DNA of 64,000 nucleotides from Sebastes aleutianus (GCA_916700875.1 CAKAKS010000066.1:35741490-35805489); one strand, 5' to 3'; shown: positions 1 to 11,797, counted from the stretch's first letter. Notes: generated from the letters alone by a model not told the origin. A program made the numbers and translations.

Positions 1-223
1 GCAGATGTTACTAACCACTGGATTGAGCAGAGAAATGTGGCTTTAATTGCCCTAAGAAGGGCTGATAGACACAATAAATACTTATATTGATGAAGGTTTC
101 ATTTTGATGTATTTAGAAAACAATGTCCAACGACCAAAAGCTCATCAAAAATTGTGACTAGCTTCTTGACTTTTTATGAATCACTCAGTTGAGGCTAATT
201 TAAGTGGCTCATTGTGAACAAAG
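1..223. other. Intronic sequence, nothing recognised
   Basis: No coding or repeat signal was recognised. The segment ends in GAACAAAG (216-223), the left copy of the target duplication of the element that follows. By position it should lie in the long intron after fbxl17 coding exon 5. Confidence 0.4.
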
Positions 224-544
224 TAGGGCTGGGTGATATGGCCAAATATCCCGATATAGGTTATTTCATATCTCAATAAGGACGATACAATTGATATATC
301 ACGATATAGCACGTCTTCTTGTTATTCAATACTCTTTATGAAATAACCACATGGTAAAGCCTATGTTTGTATACTCCTGTGTGAATTAAATACTTGACAA
401 ATGAAAAGTACTGAGTATTTTCTCATTTCATTAAGAACTTTTGCACAACAGTTTCAAGTGAAATTACAGAGATAAATTTATAAATACTCCCAGCCATAAG
501 CAGAATTATTGGGTGTAGGCACGCAAGAGTTCAACAATAAAGCT

Positions 545-634
545 GAATGAATGAATGAATGAATGAATGAATGGATGAATGAATGGATGGATGAATGAAT
601 GAATGAATGAATGAATGGATGAATGAATGAATGA
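545..634. repeat. (ATGA)n microsatellite with ATGG interruptions
   Basis: About 22 tandem tetranucleotide units, mostly ATGA with several ATGG variants. They lie inside the outer hAT-like element. Open frames across it (Ser-Phe-Ile-His repeats) are artefacts. Confidence 0.95.
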
Positions 635-731
635 AATGCACACTGCTGTTGGGAAACAGTACTCATAACTTATTTTAACCAACATTTGGGTTCCAAGCGG
701 ACCTTTACACATTATTCTCCACCATTATTAT

Positions 732-1719
732 TAGGGGTGTAACGATATGTTTTTACAACGATACGATACGATTTCAATGGTTCCGATACGATTCAAGGAC
801 GATATTTGGCTCATCTAGAGCAATGCGATGCGATGCGATGCGATGCGATGCGATGCGATGCGATGCGATGCGATGCGATGCGATGCGATACGATGCGATA
901 CGATGACTTGAAATCAATACAGTAACTTTTTTAACCAAAAATTCAATCAGTGTGACTGTGACAGCTTGGGACAGAATCATTCCTTTAGAAACGCTGTTTA
1001 AATAATCGGCTGATAGTAATCAAGTAGTCCACCTACAGGGTTCATTTAGGGTCTTTTCATACATGAAAACATACGGAAAAACATTTTAAAACTATGTTGT
1101 TGTTTTTTAACTATTTCTGTTTTGTTTTTTATTTTACTCCCGTCGTGATAATTCACCTCGTGGACCGTCTGCTCTCCAGCTGGATACGTGAGGCTGATGC
1201 TGCGTGCACATAGATATCATGACGGGGAAAGAAAAGTCGTTTTCTCTGATTGAAAAAACGACAGCGCAAGGGGAAAGCGCCGGTGAGTGAAGCCGCCCTC
1301 GTCAAGTGGATTGATAGCGCCTGAAACTCCGCCGACCGGCTCCTCTACACCGCAGCGCCAGCAGCTCATGCAGAACGGTGCCCGTCTCCCTCCACGCCAT
1401 TACAGGGTGAAAGAGCGAGGAGTCAATTGCGCCGTTCGTCCGCACGCACGCCATGGATGCGTGCTCACGCTGCAGAGTGCGGAGCTGGCAAGCTGGCGCA
1501 TGTCTGGAGAGTGGACCGGAGTAACGTTTAACATTTCTTTACCAATGAAAGTGTTAAAAAACACTTTCATATAACGTTTGTCGTCCTTAAATACAAGGTG
1601 CAAATCCTTAGTATCGATACAATCGATATTTGCGTTTCAAATCGACTTTTATACCGAGTACTTGTCGTAGGAATATAAATCGATACATCGATGTAGTAGA
1701 TGAATCGTTAGACATCCTA
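732..1719. mobile_element. Nested hAT-like MITE, TAGGGGTGTAACGAT family
   Basis: The left end is TAGGGGTGTAACGATA and the right end, reverse-complemented, is TAGGATGTCTAACGATTC. It is flanked by an exact 8-bp direct repeat ATTATTAT (724-731 and 1720-1727). It sits wholly inside the element at 224-2092, so it inserted later. A second member of the family is at 57371-57849, and 42768-43132 has related ends. It carries no transposase. The interior includes a GC-richer stretch (about 1150-1530) and a GCGAT pentanucleotide array. Confidence 0.85.
824..905. repeat. (GCGAT)n pentanucleotide array
   Basis: About 16 tandem copies of GCGAT, with GATAC variants at the right edge. It expands the GATAC/GATGC-rich subterminal region of the nested hAT-like element. 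Confidence 0.95.
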
Positions 1720-2100
1720 ATTATTATGCATAGAGAACCCTGTCCTGAGCTGTATGCAGTATTGTATTCTGGGGTAATGGAGCTAAAAGGTTGGAGAAGC
1801 TTGTGACTGGAAGGTTGCCAGTTGGAGTCCAGTTTGTTAATCGCATTGAACAGAGTGGTAACATAAAGTGTGCTGTAAAAACAAAACCGCAATCCTCAAA
1901 TGATAATACCTCAACATATTTCACATCAGAGAAATTTGACTTATATATGCTTATCCATTATATGCTTGTTATTAATAATTCAGACAATGTAATTGTGTAT
2001 CACGATTCACGATATCTTGATATATGATTTCATCACGATATAATTCCATTTAAAGATAATAAATTATCATACTGAATTATCGCCTAGCCCCAGAACAAAG

Positions 2101-3553
2101 ACACTGACGTATCTTGACAAACAAAATTGAAGATCCAAAGGGAAAAGTTGATATCTAATTTCAAAGAAATACATGGAAACAGGTGCCTGTGTGCATGCAT
2201 GTGTGTCTGAGTGTGCAGGCAGTAGAGGAGGACTTGTGGCCATCATGGGAGCTCAATCATTGATGAGAGAGAAAAGCTAATGAGACAGACCTGGAGCTGG
2301 GTCAGAGATGAGGAAACTTCATTTAGCTCTGTCAAGGTCTCCTACAGGAAACAGAATATCCCCCTCTCTTGAAAATAAAAGCTCCTTAACAAAAGCAAAA
2401 TGATGTTTTCTTTTTCTCTGTCAAAAAGCAGGCCTCTCTGCTTCTGTCAATTAACTTGTCCAAATGTCTATTTATTTCAAACAGCCCTCCATGTAAATAT
2501 CCTTGGGAGTCAAACAAGTCTCCATCAATTAAAGTCATGTAGGCGAAAAAGGTTCAGACAATAATTGCTGCTGTAAGAGCAACGCATAAAATTCAACAAC
2601 GCATAGGCAAAACAGTTGACAAAGCAGCAATATGCAAGTCATGTTGAGATGTGGAAAATAATATATCCCTCCGAGCACAGTCAGAAATATAGGCAGTAAA
2701 GAGAAGCATAAAGAGATGAAGGCATTACTGCGATGTGTGTGTCTCATTCTTAAGGAAATGGGCTTGATGAGGCATTTTCTGAGCTTAAGGCTGTGTTACA
2801 ATACTAGATAAACAGTAAGCCTACCCATCATTTCTTCAGGAATTCTGGTAGAAATCATCCACTATTCAGAAACTATTATTTTTCATGGCGCCACTGCTTC
2901 AGGGCGCTAAGTTGGAGACCAACTATTTTATGAAACCAAGCTGGCTCTGACTGCCATCTAGCCCTCTCAGCTCTGTTCTGTTTGGCAAGTTTCAAGTTAG
3001 GATTTTCCTGTCATTATAGCGGTGGCACTCATTGTGCCAAGTGTGTCTGCTCAACTTTTTACCGCTTTCTCATGCTTAACCATACCTAAAACAGTAAGTC
3101 TCTATAAGACCAGCTGTAAACCACTTGTTTAAGTTTCTCCTGTACAGGACTTTATAAAAACCAACCAGCGTCGGGATACTTCAAATAAAGTGCTTGTGGG
3201 ATTGTTCAACAGTGTCTGAAACCTCCTCACCCCCACACCTTTCTGACATCACAATTGAGACGGTTGTGTCCGACAATTTTTGTAACTCTGAAACAAGAGA
3301 CAACTCGACAAACCAATGTCACTACACAGCGATTGGCCAGAAAGCGAGCTGGGTTTTTGGCATTCTTCACAAGATTCATTTGGTCACTGTTTGTGCATAC
3401 AACTGAGCACAACACCATGAATGCCTCAGAGGACATTTGTATCTATTTTTTTTTTATTCATTTTCATATCATTACTCTCATTTTCATGGAAAACCATATT
3501 TAAATGATTATGTGTTATGTTTGCGGGTATCTGTACCAAACAAAGATGTTTTC
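2101..3553. other. Intronic sequence without recognised gene
   Basis: The stretch has mixed composition and no protein-like frame; all open frames are short and low-complexity. No repeat family was confidently recognised. It is presumably fbxl17 intron. Confidence 0.4.
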
Positions 3554-4437
3554 TTAAAGCAGCAGTGGGTAGAAAAGGAGAAAATATGATTCAAAAAAGT
3601 TATTTTTATAAAACTGACAGTAGTACATGAGACAGGTAATCTGAAAAAAAACCATGTGCCTCTGTGTCCTCCGGTGCTCCTAACGACATCTGCAGGATTT
3701 CACAGACTGGAGGAAACAAGCAGTCTGAGCTGATCTGGAGTCTGCCGTCCAGCTGCCGTCTATGAGAGCCGGCTGTCAATCACTCGCGAACTCCGACCAA
3801 ACGTTCAAACTAGGCAGCGCTGATCAAATATGAATCAATTTTATGTTACTGTAATGCCTATTTCTCTCCTCAGATGTTCTCAGAATCATCTTGTAGTGTA
3901 CTGTTTAGCTGTAAAATGAGAAAGTTTGTGACCCGGCAGCCATGTTGAGATCTATTGATGAAATACCAAGCACCGCCCACCAGGTTTGCCATGGTAGTCG
4001 ATGTTACCGGTGTTACACGGTGGTCGGGCTATCACTGATTAGATTATGTACCCACCGCCCCCACCGCCGTTTTGCTTTTTTTTTTTACAGAAATAGAACC
4101 CATTTAGTTCATTTTGGCATATCAGCGGCGTGTTATCAAAACATAGTCGGACGACGGACGCTACAATGTGAAGGTGAAAGTGTCTGCTCTGTAATGAGTC
4201 AGCTCAGAGTAGCAGGTGTCATATTTCACATACACGGGACGAGAGAGCTTTGTCAGACAAGATGATGGTGGATGATTTGTTGTCGAAGCGAAAAGATTTT
4301 TTAAAGCCTGAAAACAGAGCCATGAGGAGGTGAAGAAGTCTACTTTTCTCTCAGAACACTTAAAATACAATATGCTGAAAGGTTATTATGGAATTTTTGC
4401 CCAATGATGTCAAAAACGTTCTGACTACTGAAGCTTG
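3554..4437 (+). mobile_element. TTAA-flanked MITE, family 1 (TTAAAGCnGCAGT), longest copy
   Basis: It starts TTAAAGCAGCAGTGGGTAGA and ends near ACTACTGAAGCTTGAA, a decayed inverted copy of the start. The same sequence recurs at 27521-27797, 34532-34674 (inverted), 38584-39081 and 52153-53002. Shared internal blocks include the ATCACTCGCGAACTCCGA block and a conserved block near the 3' end (GAAAGGTTATTATGG). It has no coding capacity. It is most likely a non-autonomous DNA transposon of a TTAA-targeting superfamily (piggyBac or Kolobok); the superfamily is inferred from the TTAA ends. Confidence 0.7.
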
Positions 4438-4490
4438 AAGTCTGTAAAATACGATGTGTAGGTCAGGACATCTCTGCAGCACGACTATAT

Positions 4491-5049
4491 TTAAAGGGAC
4501 TGTCTGTAAGAATCAGAAATGCTTGTTAACAGCGACACCTGTGGCCGTTAAGTCAACGAAAGTCAGCGTCCTGTTGCTCGCGCTTGCTCGCTCTACATAG
4601 ACATGAACGAGCATCACTCAAAACAGTGAGGCGACACACGTCAGCTAAAAGCACAATATCACTCTATATTTCAGCTGCTTGGCAGTAATGTTAGCTGACC
4701 AGACGAAGGTCTCTCCATGAATCAATGCTGATCCTAGTGTTGGCTTTTCCTGCTTCAGCCAACATTATCGTCTCTGACCGGTTGCAGGAGGGAGACACCG
4801 GCACCCGGTCAGAGACGATAACGTTTCTCTCTGCGGAGCCCCGTCACTTCACAAGACACGGGAAACCTCTGTTGGTCTGGAGGAGCTGCAGCAGTTATTT
4901 CTGCACAAACGTCCACTGTACATTCACTAGATATTCTCAGAGCTAAACTAACTCTTCTGCAGTGTGGAGTGAGCAGCATGCACGTGAGGTGGAGCGAGAC
5001 AGCGAGAACGAGATTTATACGTGTAAGAAGTTACAAACAGTCCCTTTAA
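4491..5049. mobile_element. TTAA-flanked MITE, family 3 (TTAAAGGGACTGT)
   Basis: The left end is TTAAAGGGACTGTCTGTAA. The right end, reverse-complemented, is TTAAAGGGACTGTTTGTAA, so the terminal inverted repeat has one mismatch in 19 bases. TTAA is present at both ends, as expected if TTAA is the duplicated target. It is 559 bp long and non-coding, with an internal perfect palindrome at 4765-4821. It follows the family 1 copy with about 50 bp between them. Confidence 0.8.
4765..4821. repeat. 17-bp inverted repeat (hairpin) inside MITE
   Basis: The arms TTATCGTCTCTGACCGG (4765-4781) and CCGGTCAGAGACGATAA (4805-4821) are exact reverse complements separated by 23 bases. They would form a strong stem-loop in RNA or single-stranded DNA. 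Confidence 0.95.
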
Positions 5050-6732
5050 TTTGAAATGTTTTTTTGACAAACATTTTGCCTTTAACAAATAGTGCACCTC
5101 CATATTGCGATTTCCATAAAATTTCAATTCATTGTGCAGTCCTAACCTTAATGCCACATGCATTCACACATATAGGACAGATCGCAGTTGCTTATCTACA
5201 TGAAGACACTGTTAAAAAGCACAGAAGGGATCTAAGCAGAAAAAATGTTTCTTTCATCCATAACTAATAAATCAAGGAGAAATTCATTACAGCATGCACT
5301 GTATTAATCTTACAAACGCTAGAAAACATCTGCTGAAGAATGCAATATAGGTATGGATTTTCTATGTAGTTTAAGACATAACAACAGGAGGCATACAAAG
5401 GAAGCCTCAGAGCATTTGACTTAAATGACCTCATCCACCACAAACGTACAAAACATAATTCCACAATGATTTCTCCGAGCTTGGCAGAATGTAAACCTAA
5501 TCAACAATATTAGAACAATCAGGCTGATCTTTGAAATGGCATTTTCACTCTCTGCACTGACGTGCCCCTAGCGATGGAAGCGTGAAATAAATGTGTTTTT
5601 GATGTAATCGTTTAAAGAGCTATGACGACTAGAGTTCAAGAGGCCGCTTTTCTCCTCCACACAGCATGAAACGTACATTAGAAGTAGACTGTGGCTTCAT
5701 CAATACGTTCTGTCCCTTCTGGGAGAGAACGAGAGCCAAAGCGATCTGGCATCACTCGGCAGTTGGCAGCCAAACAGATGAAGAGAGCTTTCTGAAAATT
5801 TCAAAGAATTATTCAATGCGACAATTTATTTGTTTATGCTTGCTCTATAATCATCCGTTGGGGCCAGAAAAGCCTGTGTTATTAAAGAGATTTCTTCCAC
5901 AGCCATCACAGGTTTGGCATGCTGAAGGAGATACAGAGCGCTCACACACACTTTGCATTAGAAGCTTCAATACAATTTAGCAGGTCATTGTTTGGTAAAA
6001 TGTCATTTCAACTAAACTTAATGTTGACAGGGGCAATACAAAGTGAACTGATGAATGTTTGGACAAAATCCCAATAGAGTTGATGAAAACAGTCTCTATT
6101 GTTGCTCAGCCCCTAAGAAAGAGTGAGATAAAACAAGAACTTCACTGACACCACAGTTCAGTTGGACGGATCAGATTTGCCAAATGGTAATCAAGTCAAA
6201 TTTTGCCGATTGTACAAAAAAAAATCTCACGCATAACATTTCTATTAGACGTGGGCTAAATTGCTTAATGAAAAGGTACTTTGTGTTCAAGCAAATGTCA
6301 GACTAATCATGAGCTTTTAATGCATTCCTTTGTTTAATGGTTAGACATTTTCACACCAAATGTGTCCATTATTCCACTCAGGTGGTGTGACCGAACTGGC
6401 AGGCTCACCAATTAATCTATTTCTTTTGGGCTGCATCTAGCAGTGGAAGAGAACAAAGCCTTTGTACTTTCATAAGGTTTTCTAAGTGCTAAAGTGCATT
6501 AACGCAGTAATAGTAAGACTGAACCACCTGGGTGTCCATACACGGAGAGAGGACAGGCTGCCAGTGGAAGAGACACAAAAAAAGGCGAAAGTGAGAGCAC
6601 CAGATGCAGGTGTGTTTTTCTAACACCTTTATGGAATGCATGGCTAAATTATACAGGGAACTGTCTAGACATCTGGGTCTCTTCTTGGTCTTTCCGACTG
6701 GACTCTCTCTCTCGACCGGTGAGTCTAAACCT

Positions 6733-6827
<95 letters not shown>

Positions 6828-8060
6828 AGCCATCTTTGTAATAACACACTGCAGCAAAAAGCATTGATGAAAGACAAAAATAAAGAAAGTGACAGATGGA
6901 GGGAAAGCAAAGGGGAACGTAATGGAAAGTAAAAAGAGAGGAACAACTTATAGCTGTAAAGGCAGAGCTCTTATCTTTTTTTTCTTTTACATCTGTCTGT
7001 CTTCTGCTTGTCAACGCAGTCTTTCTGTTACCTCTCAAACTCATAATAAACTACTTTTCACAAACCCTAAAAGGTCCATCACATCACTCCAACATAAGTT
7101 AAACCATATGTAGACGGCACACTTCAGCAAACGTTAACATATAACCTCTTTAAACCTCTAGATGAACTCTAGTGAATCTGTATTTAAAAGTGAACCACTG
7201 AATGTAACACATAACATGTAACACAGCTACAGCCTCGACTCTGTCACCGGAGTCACACATCCTAGTGCTGTGCTGATGCTGTTCCAGCCCAGCCTCAGCC
7301 CCATGTTGAGGGTTTAATTTCATTTTTACTGCGTTGCTGGCCACGGACCTGGGTCCCACAGTATTAATGAACTTAGCCAATATAAATGCAATCATGCCTG
7401 AGGAGCAATTACAAATCTAATTGAGCATCTAAACAGAATATTAAATCGGCGTTAAACCAGGCCTCTAATTTAGAAGACACTTAAAAAGCCAAATTCTAAC
7501 CCATAAAATAAACACTATATTACCAGAGGGGCTCTTCGGAAAAAATGGTCATGATGAGATGGTTCTTTTTTTTTCTTTCAAAAGAGCACAAACGATCAAC
7601 TCCAATGGGCTGTAAAGACAAAGTGACAACTTGCTGTACATCAAACATCTTTTTTTTCAGTTTGACTGTCTTACTCTCCCCCTTGCAGAAATGTTTGAAA
7701 TCGCTGCAAGTTGATGCTGAGGCAAATACTAGTGGGAAAATATAGGCTAGGGAAACATCATGGTCTCAGTTAAAATCAGCTACTTCATTAATATCAGGGG
7801 ACCTTCGTCATCATGGTTAAAATAACTACTCGGTTAGGGAACGATTTTAGTCATTGTTAAGAGAAACCACAAGATTGCCACTGGGAAATAAGAAGCAAAC
7901 AGCGGCCCTTTGTGTCAAAGTCCAACATTTTACTGACGCATCCATTCACCCCAACCACCTCCCTCTGTGGACTTTGTGGCCCTTTAATGATGTCACATTA
8001 TTTCCTCTTTAGCTGTTCACAGACAAGAGCCATAATTCCTTCAGCCACTAGAGGACTTTG
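5050..8060. other. Intronic sequence with candidate conserved non-coding stretches
   Basis: No gene is seen. The stretches 5690-5960, 6240-6480 and 7370-7460 are low in repeats and AT-rich, with homeodomain-like cores such as CAATTAATC and CTAATTGAG. This is the look of vertebrate intronic enhancers, but conservation cannot be judged from one sequence. A (GA)n array lies at 6734-6826. Confidence 0.3.
6734..6826. repeat. (GA)n microsatellite, about 93 bp
   Basis: An uninterrupted GA dinucleotide tract. Frames across it give Arg-Glu or Ser-Leu runs and are not genes. Confidence 0.98.
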
Positions 8061-8571
8061 GCCCTGATCAGACCTGGAATTAACGTGTCCTGGGTGATCC
8101 CATCACAAGTGGACAGCTCTAAGTACAGGTGTGAACGCACTCAAGATGCATTGAGGACGCAGTGATATTCGATCTGTGAATGTGTCCTGGGCCACATTGA
8201 AGGTGCACCTAATCAACTGACGTCCCTCTGGGATCTGCGGGGTCTCACTGTGCTACTCATTTGAATAGACAGGAAGACGCAAGCGTTGTCTGCCTCGTGG
8301 CATGGAAACGGCTTCTGTTCACTGTATCCCTGTTGTTACAACTGGATTTTCTTTATAGGCTATTGCAACATATTAAAATAAGACTAGGCAAAGGAACTGC
8401 GTTATTATCATACTGTCAGTAATGTGTCGTTGTTTTTGTTCCGGTGTTCAGCACAGAGCTGACACCCTCCCGCTCGCTCACTCTCATCCCCAACTCTGAA
8501 GTTCTGTACCCCGCTGATGCCTGACTAAGGCGGCGGGGTGCGCCATATTATATATATAATATATATATATA

Positions 8572-8615
<44 letters not shown>

Positions 8616-8669
8616 TGTATATATTATATGTATATATTCTATATATATATATTATTTTATATATATTAT

Positions 8670-8713
<44 letters not shown>

Positions 8714-9037
8714 ATATATATAATATATCATTTTATATATATATATATAATATATTATTATATTTCTATGTTAATAAATTGTACCACATTTACGAATATG
8801 TAGGATATTACTACTGACATTCCTGTAATATTACGTCACAACGTCTGCTGTATTAGCCGTGTGTTTACTACGTGTTTATTTGCATATAGAGCGGGGAAGT
8901 GAGATCGGATCACAAGTGGTCACTCAAGATGCATGTGGAGACACATTCTAATGCCAGGTGTGAACAGACGTACTTACAGCTGTCCAATTCTGATCGGATC
9001 CCCCAAGACGCATGTTAATGCCAGGTCTGAACAGGGT
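8061..9037. mobile_element. DNA-transposon-like element with about 80-bp terminal inverted repeats
   Basis: The left end (GCCCTGATCAGACCTGGAAT) and the reverse complement of the right end (ACCCTGTTCAGACCTGGCAT) match imperfectly. Similarity continues inward to GGACAGCT.TAAGTAC. It is flanked by a 5-bp direct repeat CTTTG (8056-8060 and 9038-9042). There is no transposase, and a long AT array occupies the centre. The superfamily is undecided because the flanking repeat is short. Confidence 0.65.
8548..8765. repeat. AT-rich dinucleotide array (compound (AT)n)
   Basis: About 215 bp of almost pure alternating A and T, with TATTATTTTATA interruptions. It is self-complementary, so it can form cruciforms, and is prone to slippage. 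It lies at the centre of the inverted-repeat element at 8061-9037. Confidence 0.95.
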
Positions 9038-10375
9038 CTTTGTCACTTGAACATAACACTTTAGGGTTTACACAGACTGTATTAAAAAGATGTAATGTGT
9101 TTTGAATTCGAGCTTTCTGCAAAGAGCAGGTCAAGTTTGTTGATGCCTCTTAGCTATGTCGCACCCCTGATGAGCAATGTGGACACCAGCTGCCACTGCG
9201 TGTACTCACAGTAGGCATGAAGTTCAAGCCAAATGATGCTTGAGCCAAAGACAATTAGCTTGCTGGGCTAGCAGATTGGCAGCCTCAACGTTATTAAGAG
9301 CAGCACAAAGTTATACCGACTAACTTCCAGTCCTGAATCCCCTTTCTTTGAACGCAATCTGTCAAACCTCTAAAAGACAAGGTAAATCTTACATAAAGTT
9401 TGCAACAATAGAAGAAATTCTATTTGAAAGTGTGACAAAGCAAAACAAACAAGTTTGTCCTCTAACGCAGGGCCTCCAGCTCTGTGTCTTATTGTGGATA
9501 AACAAAGAAAAGGTGAGAGATGAGATGAAGAAAAGAAAAGCTCAGATGATTCAAAGAGTTTTTGTAGTGGTGGCTTAACGGTGAGAGCCACCGTTTGCCG
9601 AGGACAGCTTGGCTTCCTGTCTTAGGGCAATATAGTAAGAGAAGAAGGGCAGAAGAGAGCAAAGGGGCGCAGAGAAGCCTAGGAGAGCGACACACAGCGC
9701 CAACCCCTTAAAGAGCCCTGGGGGAAGGTTAGCTCTCTTCTCCTCTCCATCTTCCTACATCTTTGAGCAGCAATTAGCCAGCAGCCAGGCTCTACACCTT
9801 ACCCTCTATGAATTTGAACAGAAAGCGTTGTTAATGCATCCCACACAAACTGCACCTTGATGTATCTGGCTCACATACACTGCCTGGGATGGCCTTTAAC
9901 TTGAAGTGCACAGGCATTTTCTTTTTCAAAGCGCAGAAAAGTGAATTTGAAAACATCATTTTTTTTTTACTGCAAACACAAAAATGCACAAACAGAAACA
10001 TAAAGAGGACGGGCAGATGCCTGAACCAGCAGGGCTGAGGAGTGACACTAAGTAGGTTGCCTGGCTGTAGAGCCAAGCTGGCCTGAGGGTAAGCACTGAT
10101 TTACCGCCTCTTGCAAAGAACAAATAAATCAACCATCACACTGAGCCAGACACAGACCTCAAGAGATGCCTCAATACCGCTGTTTATCGATCTCCCCGTG
10201 TGTGTTTGTGCGTGTACGTCTGTGTGTGTGGGGGAGAGAGAGCGTTATTTATGTTGCCGTTTATTCATTTGTTGGCAAGGGGTACTTTATCTAGCCTGTG
10301 TTTGAAAAAGTTAATGCGCTTACTTTTAAATTAAAGACCCACTTAGGTAAGGTTGGAGGGCAAACAAGTGTGGTA

Positions 10376-10441
10376 GGAGAGGAAGAGAGGAGGAGGATGA
10401 GGAGGAGGAGGAGGAAGAGGATGAGGGGGAGGAAGAGGAGG
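10376..10441 (+). repeat. Polypurine (GGA/GAA) tract
   Basis: About 65 bases with almost only G and A on the plus strand. Such a mirror-like purine tract can adopt triplex structures. The frame through it (Arg-rich) has no family resemblance. Confidence 0.85.
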
Positions 10442-10449
10442 GCAGCTCA

Positions 10450-10620
10450 GTTGAGAAGGCCAGCAACCCTTGCTGACGAGAAGGATATTGAATTTCAATT
10501 AGCACACACCTGCATTTACATACAGCCTACATGGCGATGCTTGGGTAAGCAATTTAACACTCCAATTCAAACAGCTGCTCTGCGTCATTTACATAAATTA
10601 ATAAAGCAAATTAAAATTCC
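10450..10620. promoter_or_regulatory. Candidate conserved non-coding element
   Basis: Repeat-free sequence rich in homeodomain/POU-like cores: TTTCAATTAGCAC, CATTTACATAAATTAATA and GCAAATTAAAATTCC. It is non-coding in all frames. The regulatory role is only inferred from motif density and position in a long intron. Confidence 0.25.
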
Positions 10621-11797
10621 ATTGAAGTTTTTTTTTTCTTCTTTCCTGCACGTATTTTCCTCTCCCTTCCTTTAAAAGCGAGTAGAAATAACAGCAAGGG
10701 GTCAGGGCAACAAGTTGGCCGATCCAATTTGGGACTCCCAGGAGAAATTAGGTCTCCGCCTGTTTTGACTAAATATAAACAGCAGGTAGCTGACAGTTCC
10801 ACTCACCGTGCTGCCGCACTACCTCTACCTCTGTCAGTGGCACATTTGATTCATCCAAGCAGCAGCAAGCAATCAAGATCTGCCAGAGTCGGAGTCTAAA
10901 ACCAAACACACTAAAAACACTAAATCAGCCTCAATGCACTCACTGTGAGGAGTCTCACATAAACTATCCAGCATCCAGCGAGCACATACCAAAGCATTCG
11001 ATCTGCATCAGGATCACACCAGCTGCCAAGTGGCTCATATTTGGATCTGAACTTTAAGGTGTCTAATTACTGATACTTTAATGATATGCACTTAGGTGCA
11101 GTCATTTTTGAGTAATTTCCCAGAAAGAAGAAAATGAGTTGGGCATTTTGAGGTCAGAAGCATAAACTGTCAGTCGTGCCAAGCCAGCATGTCTTTAGCA
11201 ACCCACAGATGCATCAAGCCAGCTGGAGAAAGTCAAAACTGAAAAGCAAACAATTCTCACTCAAAAATAACTCCTCATTTTTATGGAAAACAGTTTTGAA
11301 AAGCTTAAACTGTGAAGTTGTGTGAACAATGCATTTGGTCTTTTTCTCACCAGACAAAAATACCTCCCATTTGCTACAGATTATTCATATAATAACCATA
11401 TTTTGACTTCTGTGATATGTTTTACATTTGTCAATAACATTTTGTCTCTCATCGCTTATAACAGAAAGAGAGGCCGCGGCACGCATGCTGCACATCTGCT
11501 CAAGTCAGAAAAGAAAACCCTGTAGGACATCAGACTTCCACTAGTTCCCCTCGCTCACTCAACAAAAGCACCAGGTTCAGGCAAAAGAAGTGAAAAGAAA
11601 GCACTTAATCTGCACCAGGCAATTTCCTTTATCTCAGTAATGCATATACGCATATACTGTATGTCTGCGTACATTTAATAACTTCATCAACATATTTTTT
11701 TAAAGCAAGTTATAGACATAAAAATGAGAAAATGTATACACCAGAGGGAAATATGACATATGTAATTTAAATCGAATCAAAAACAGCAGAAACAGCA

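Larger units (their letters stand above)
224..2092. mobile_element. hAT-like non-autonomous transposon (outer element)
   Basis: The left end reads TAGGGCTGGGTGATAT. The right end, reverse-complemented, reads TGGGGCTAGGCGATAATTC, so the two ends form an imperfect terminal inverted repeat. The element is bounded by an exact 8-bp direct repeat GAACAAAG at 216-223 and 2093-2100, the duplication length expected of hAT-superfamily transposases. No transposase is encoded. Subtracting the nested insertion (732-1719 plus one duplication) leaves about 870 bp. It also contains a tetranucleotide microsatellite. The ends and duplication are seen; assignment to hAT is inferred from the 8-bp duplication. 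Confidence 0.8.

Noticed and set aside
478..980. Repeat proteins Ser-Phe-Ile-His and Arg-Ile-Ala-Ser-His
   Set aside because: Translations of the ATGA and GCGAT arrays within hAT-like elements.
3942..4265. 107-codon frame
   Set aside because: Lies within MITE family 1 and neighbouring sequence; the other copies of the family do not keep the frame.
6489..7044. Ser-Leu and Arg-Glu repeat frames
   Set aside because: Produced by the (GA)n array at 6734-6826.
10298..10675. 125-codon frame with Arg-rich centre
   Set aside because: The Arg run is a purine tract and the flanks are AT-rich non-coding sequence; no homology recognised.
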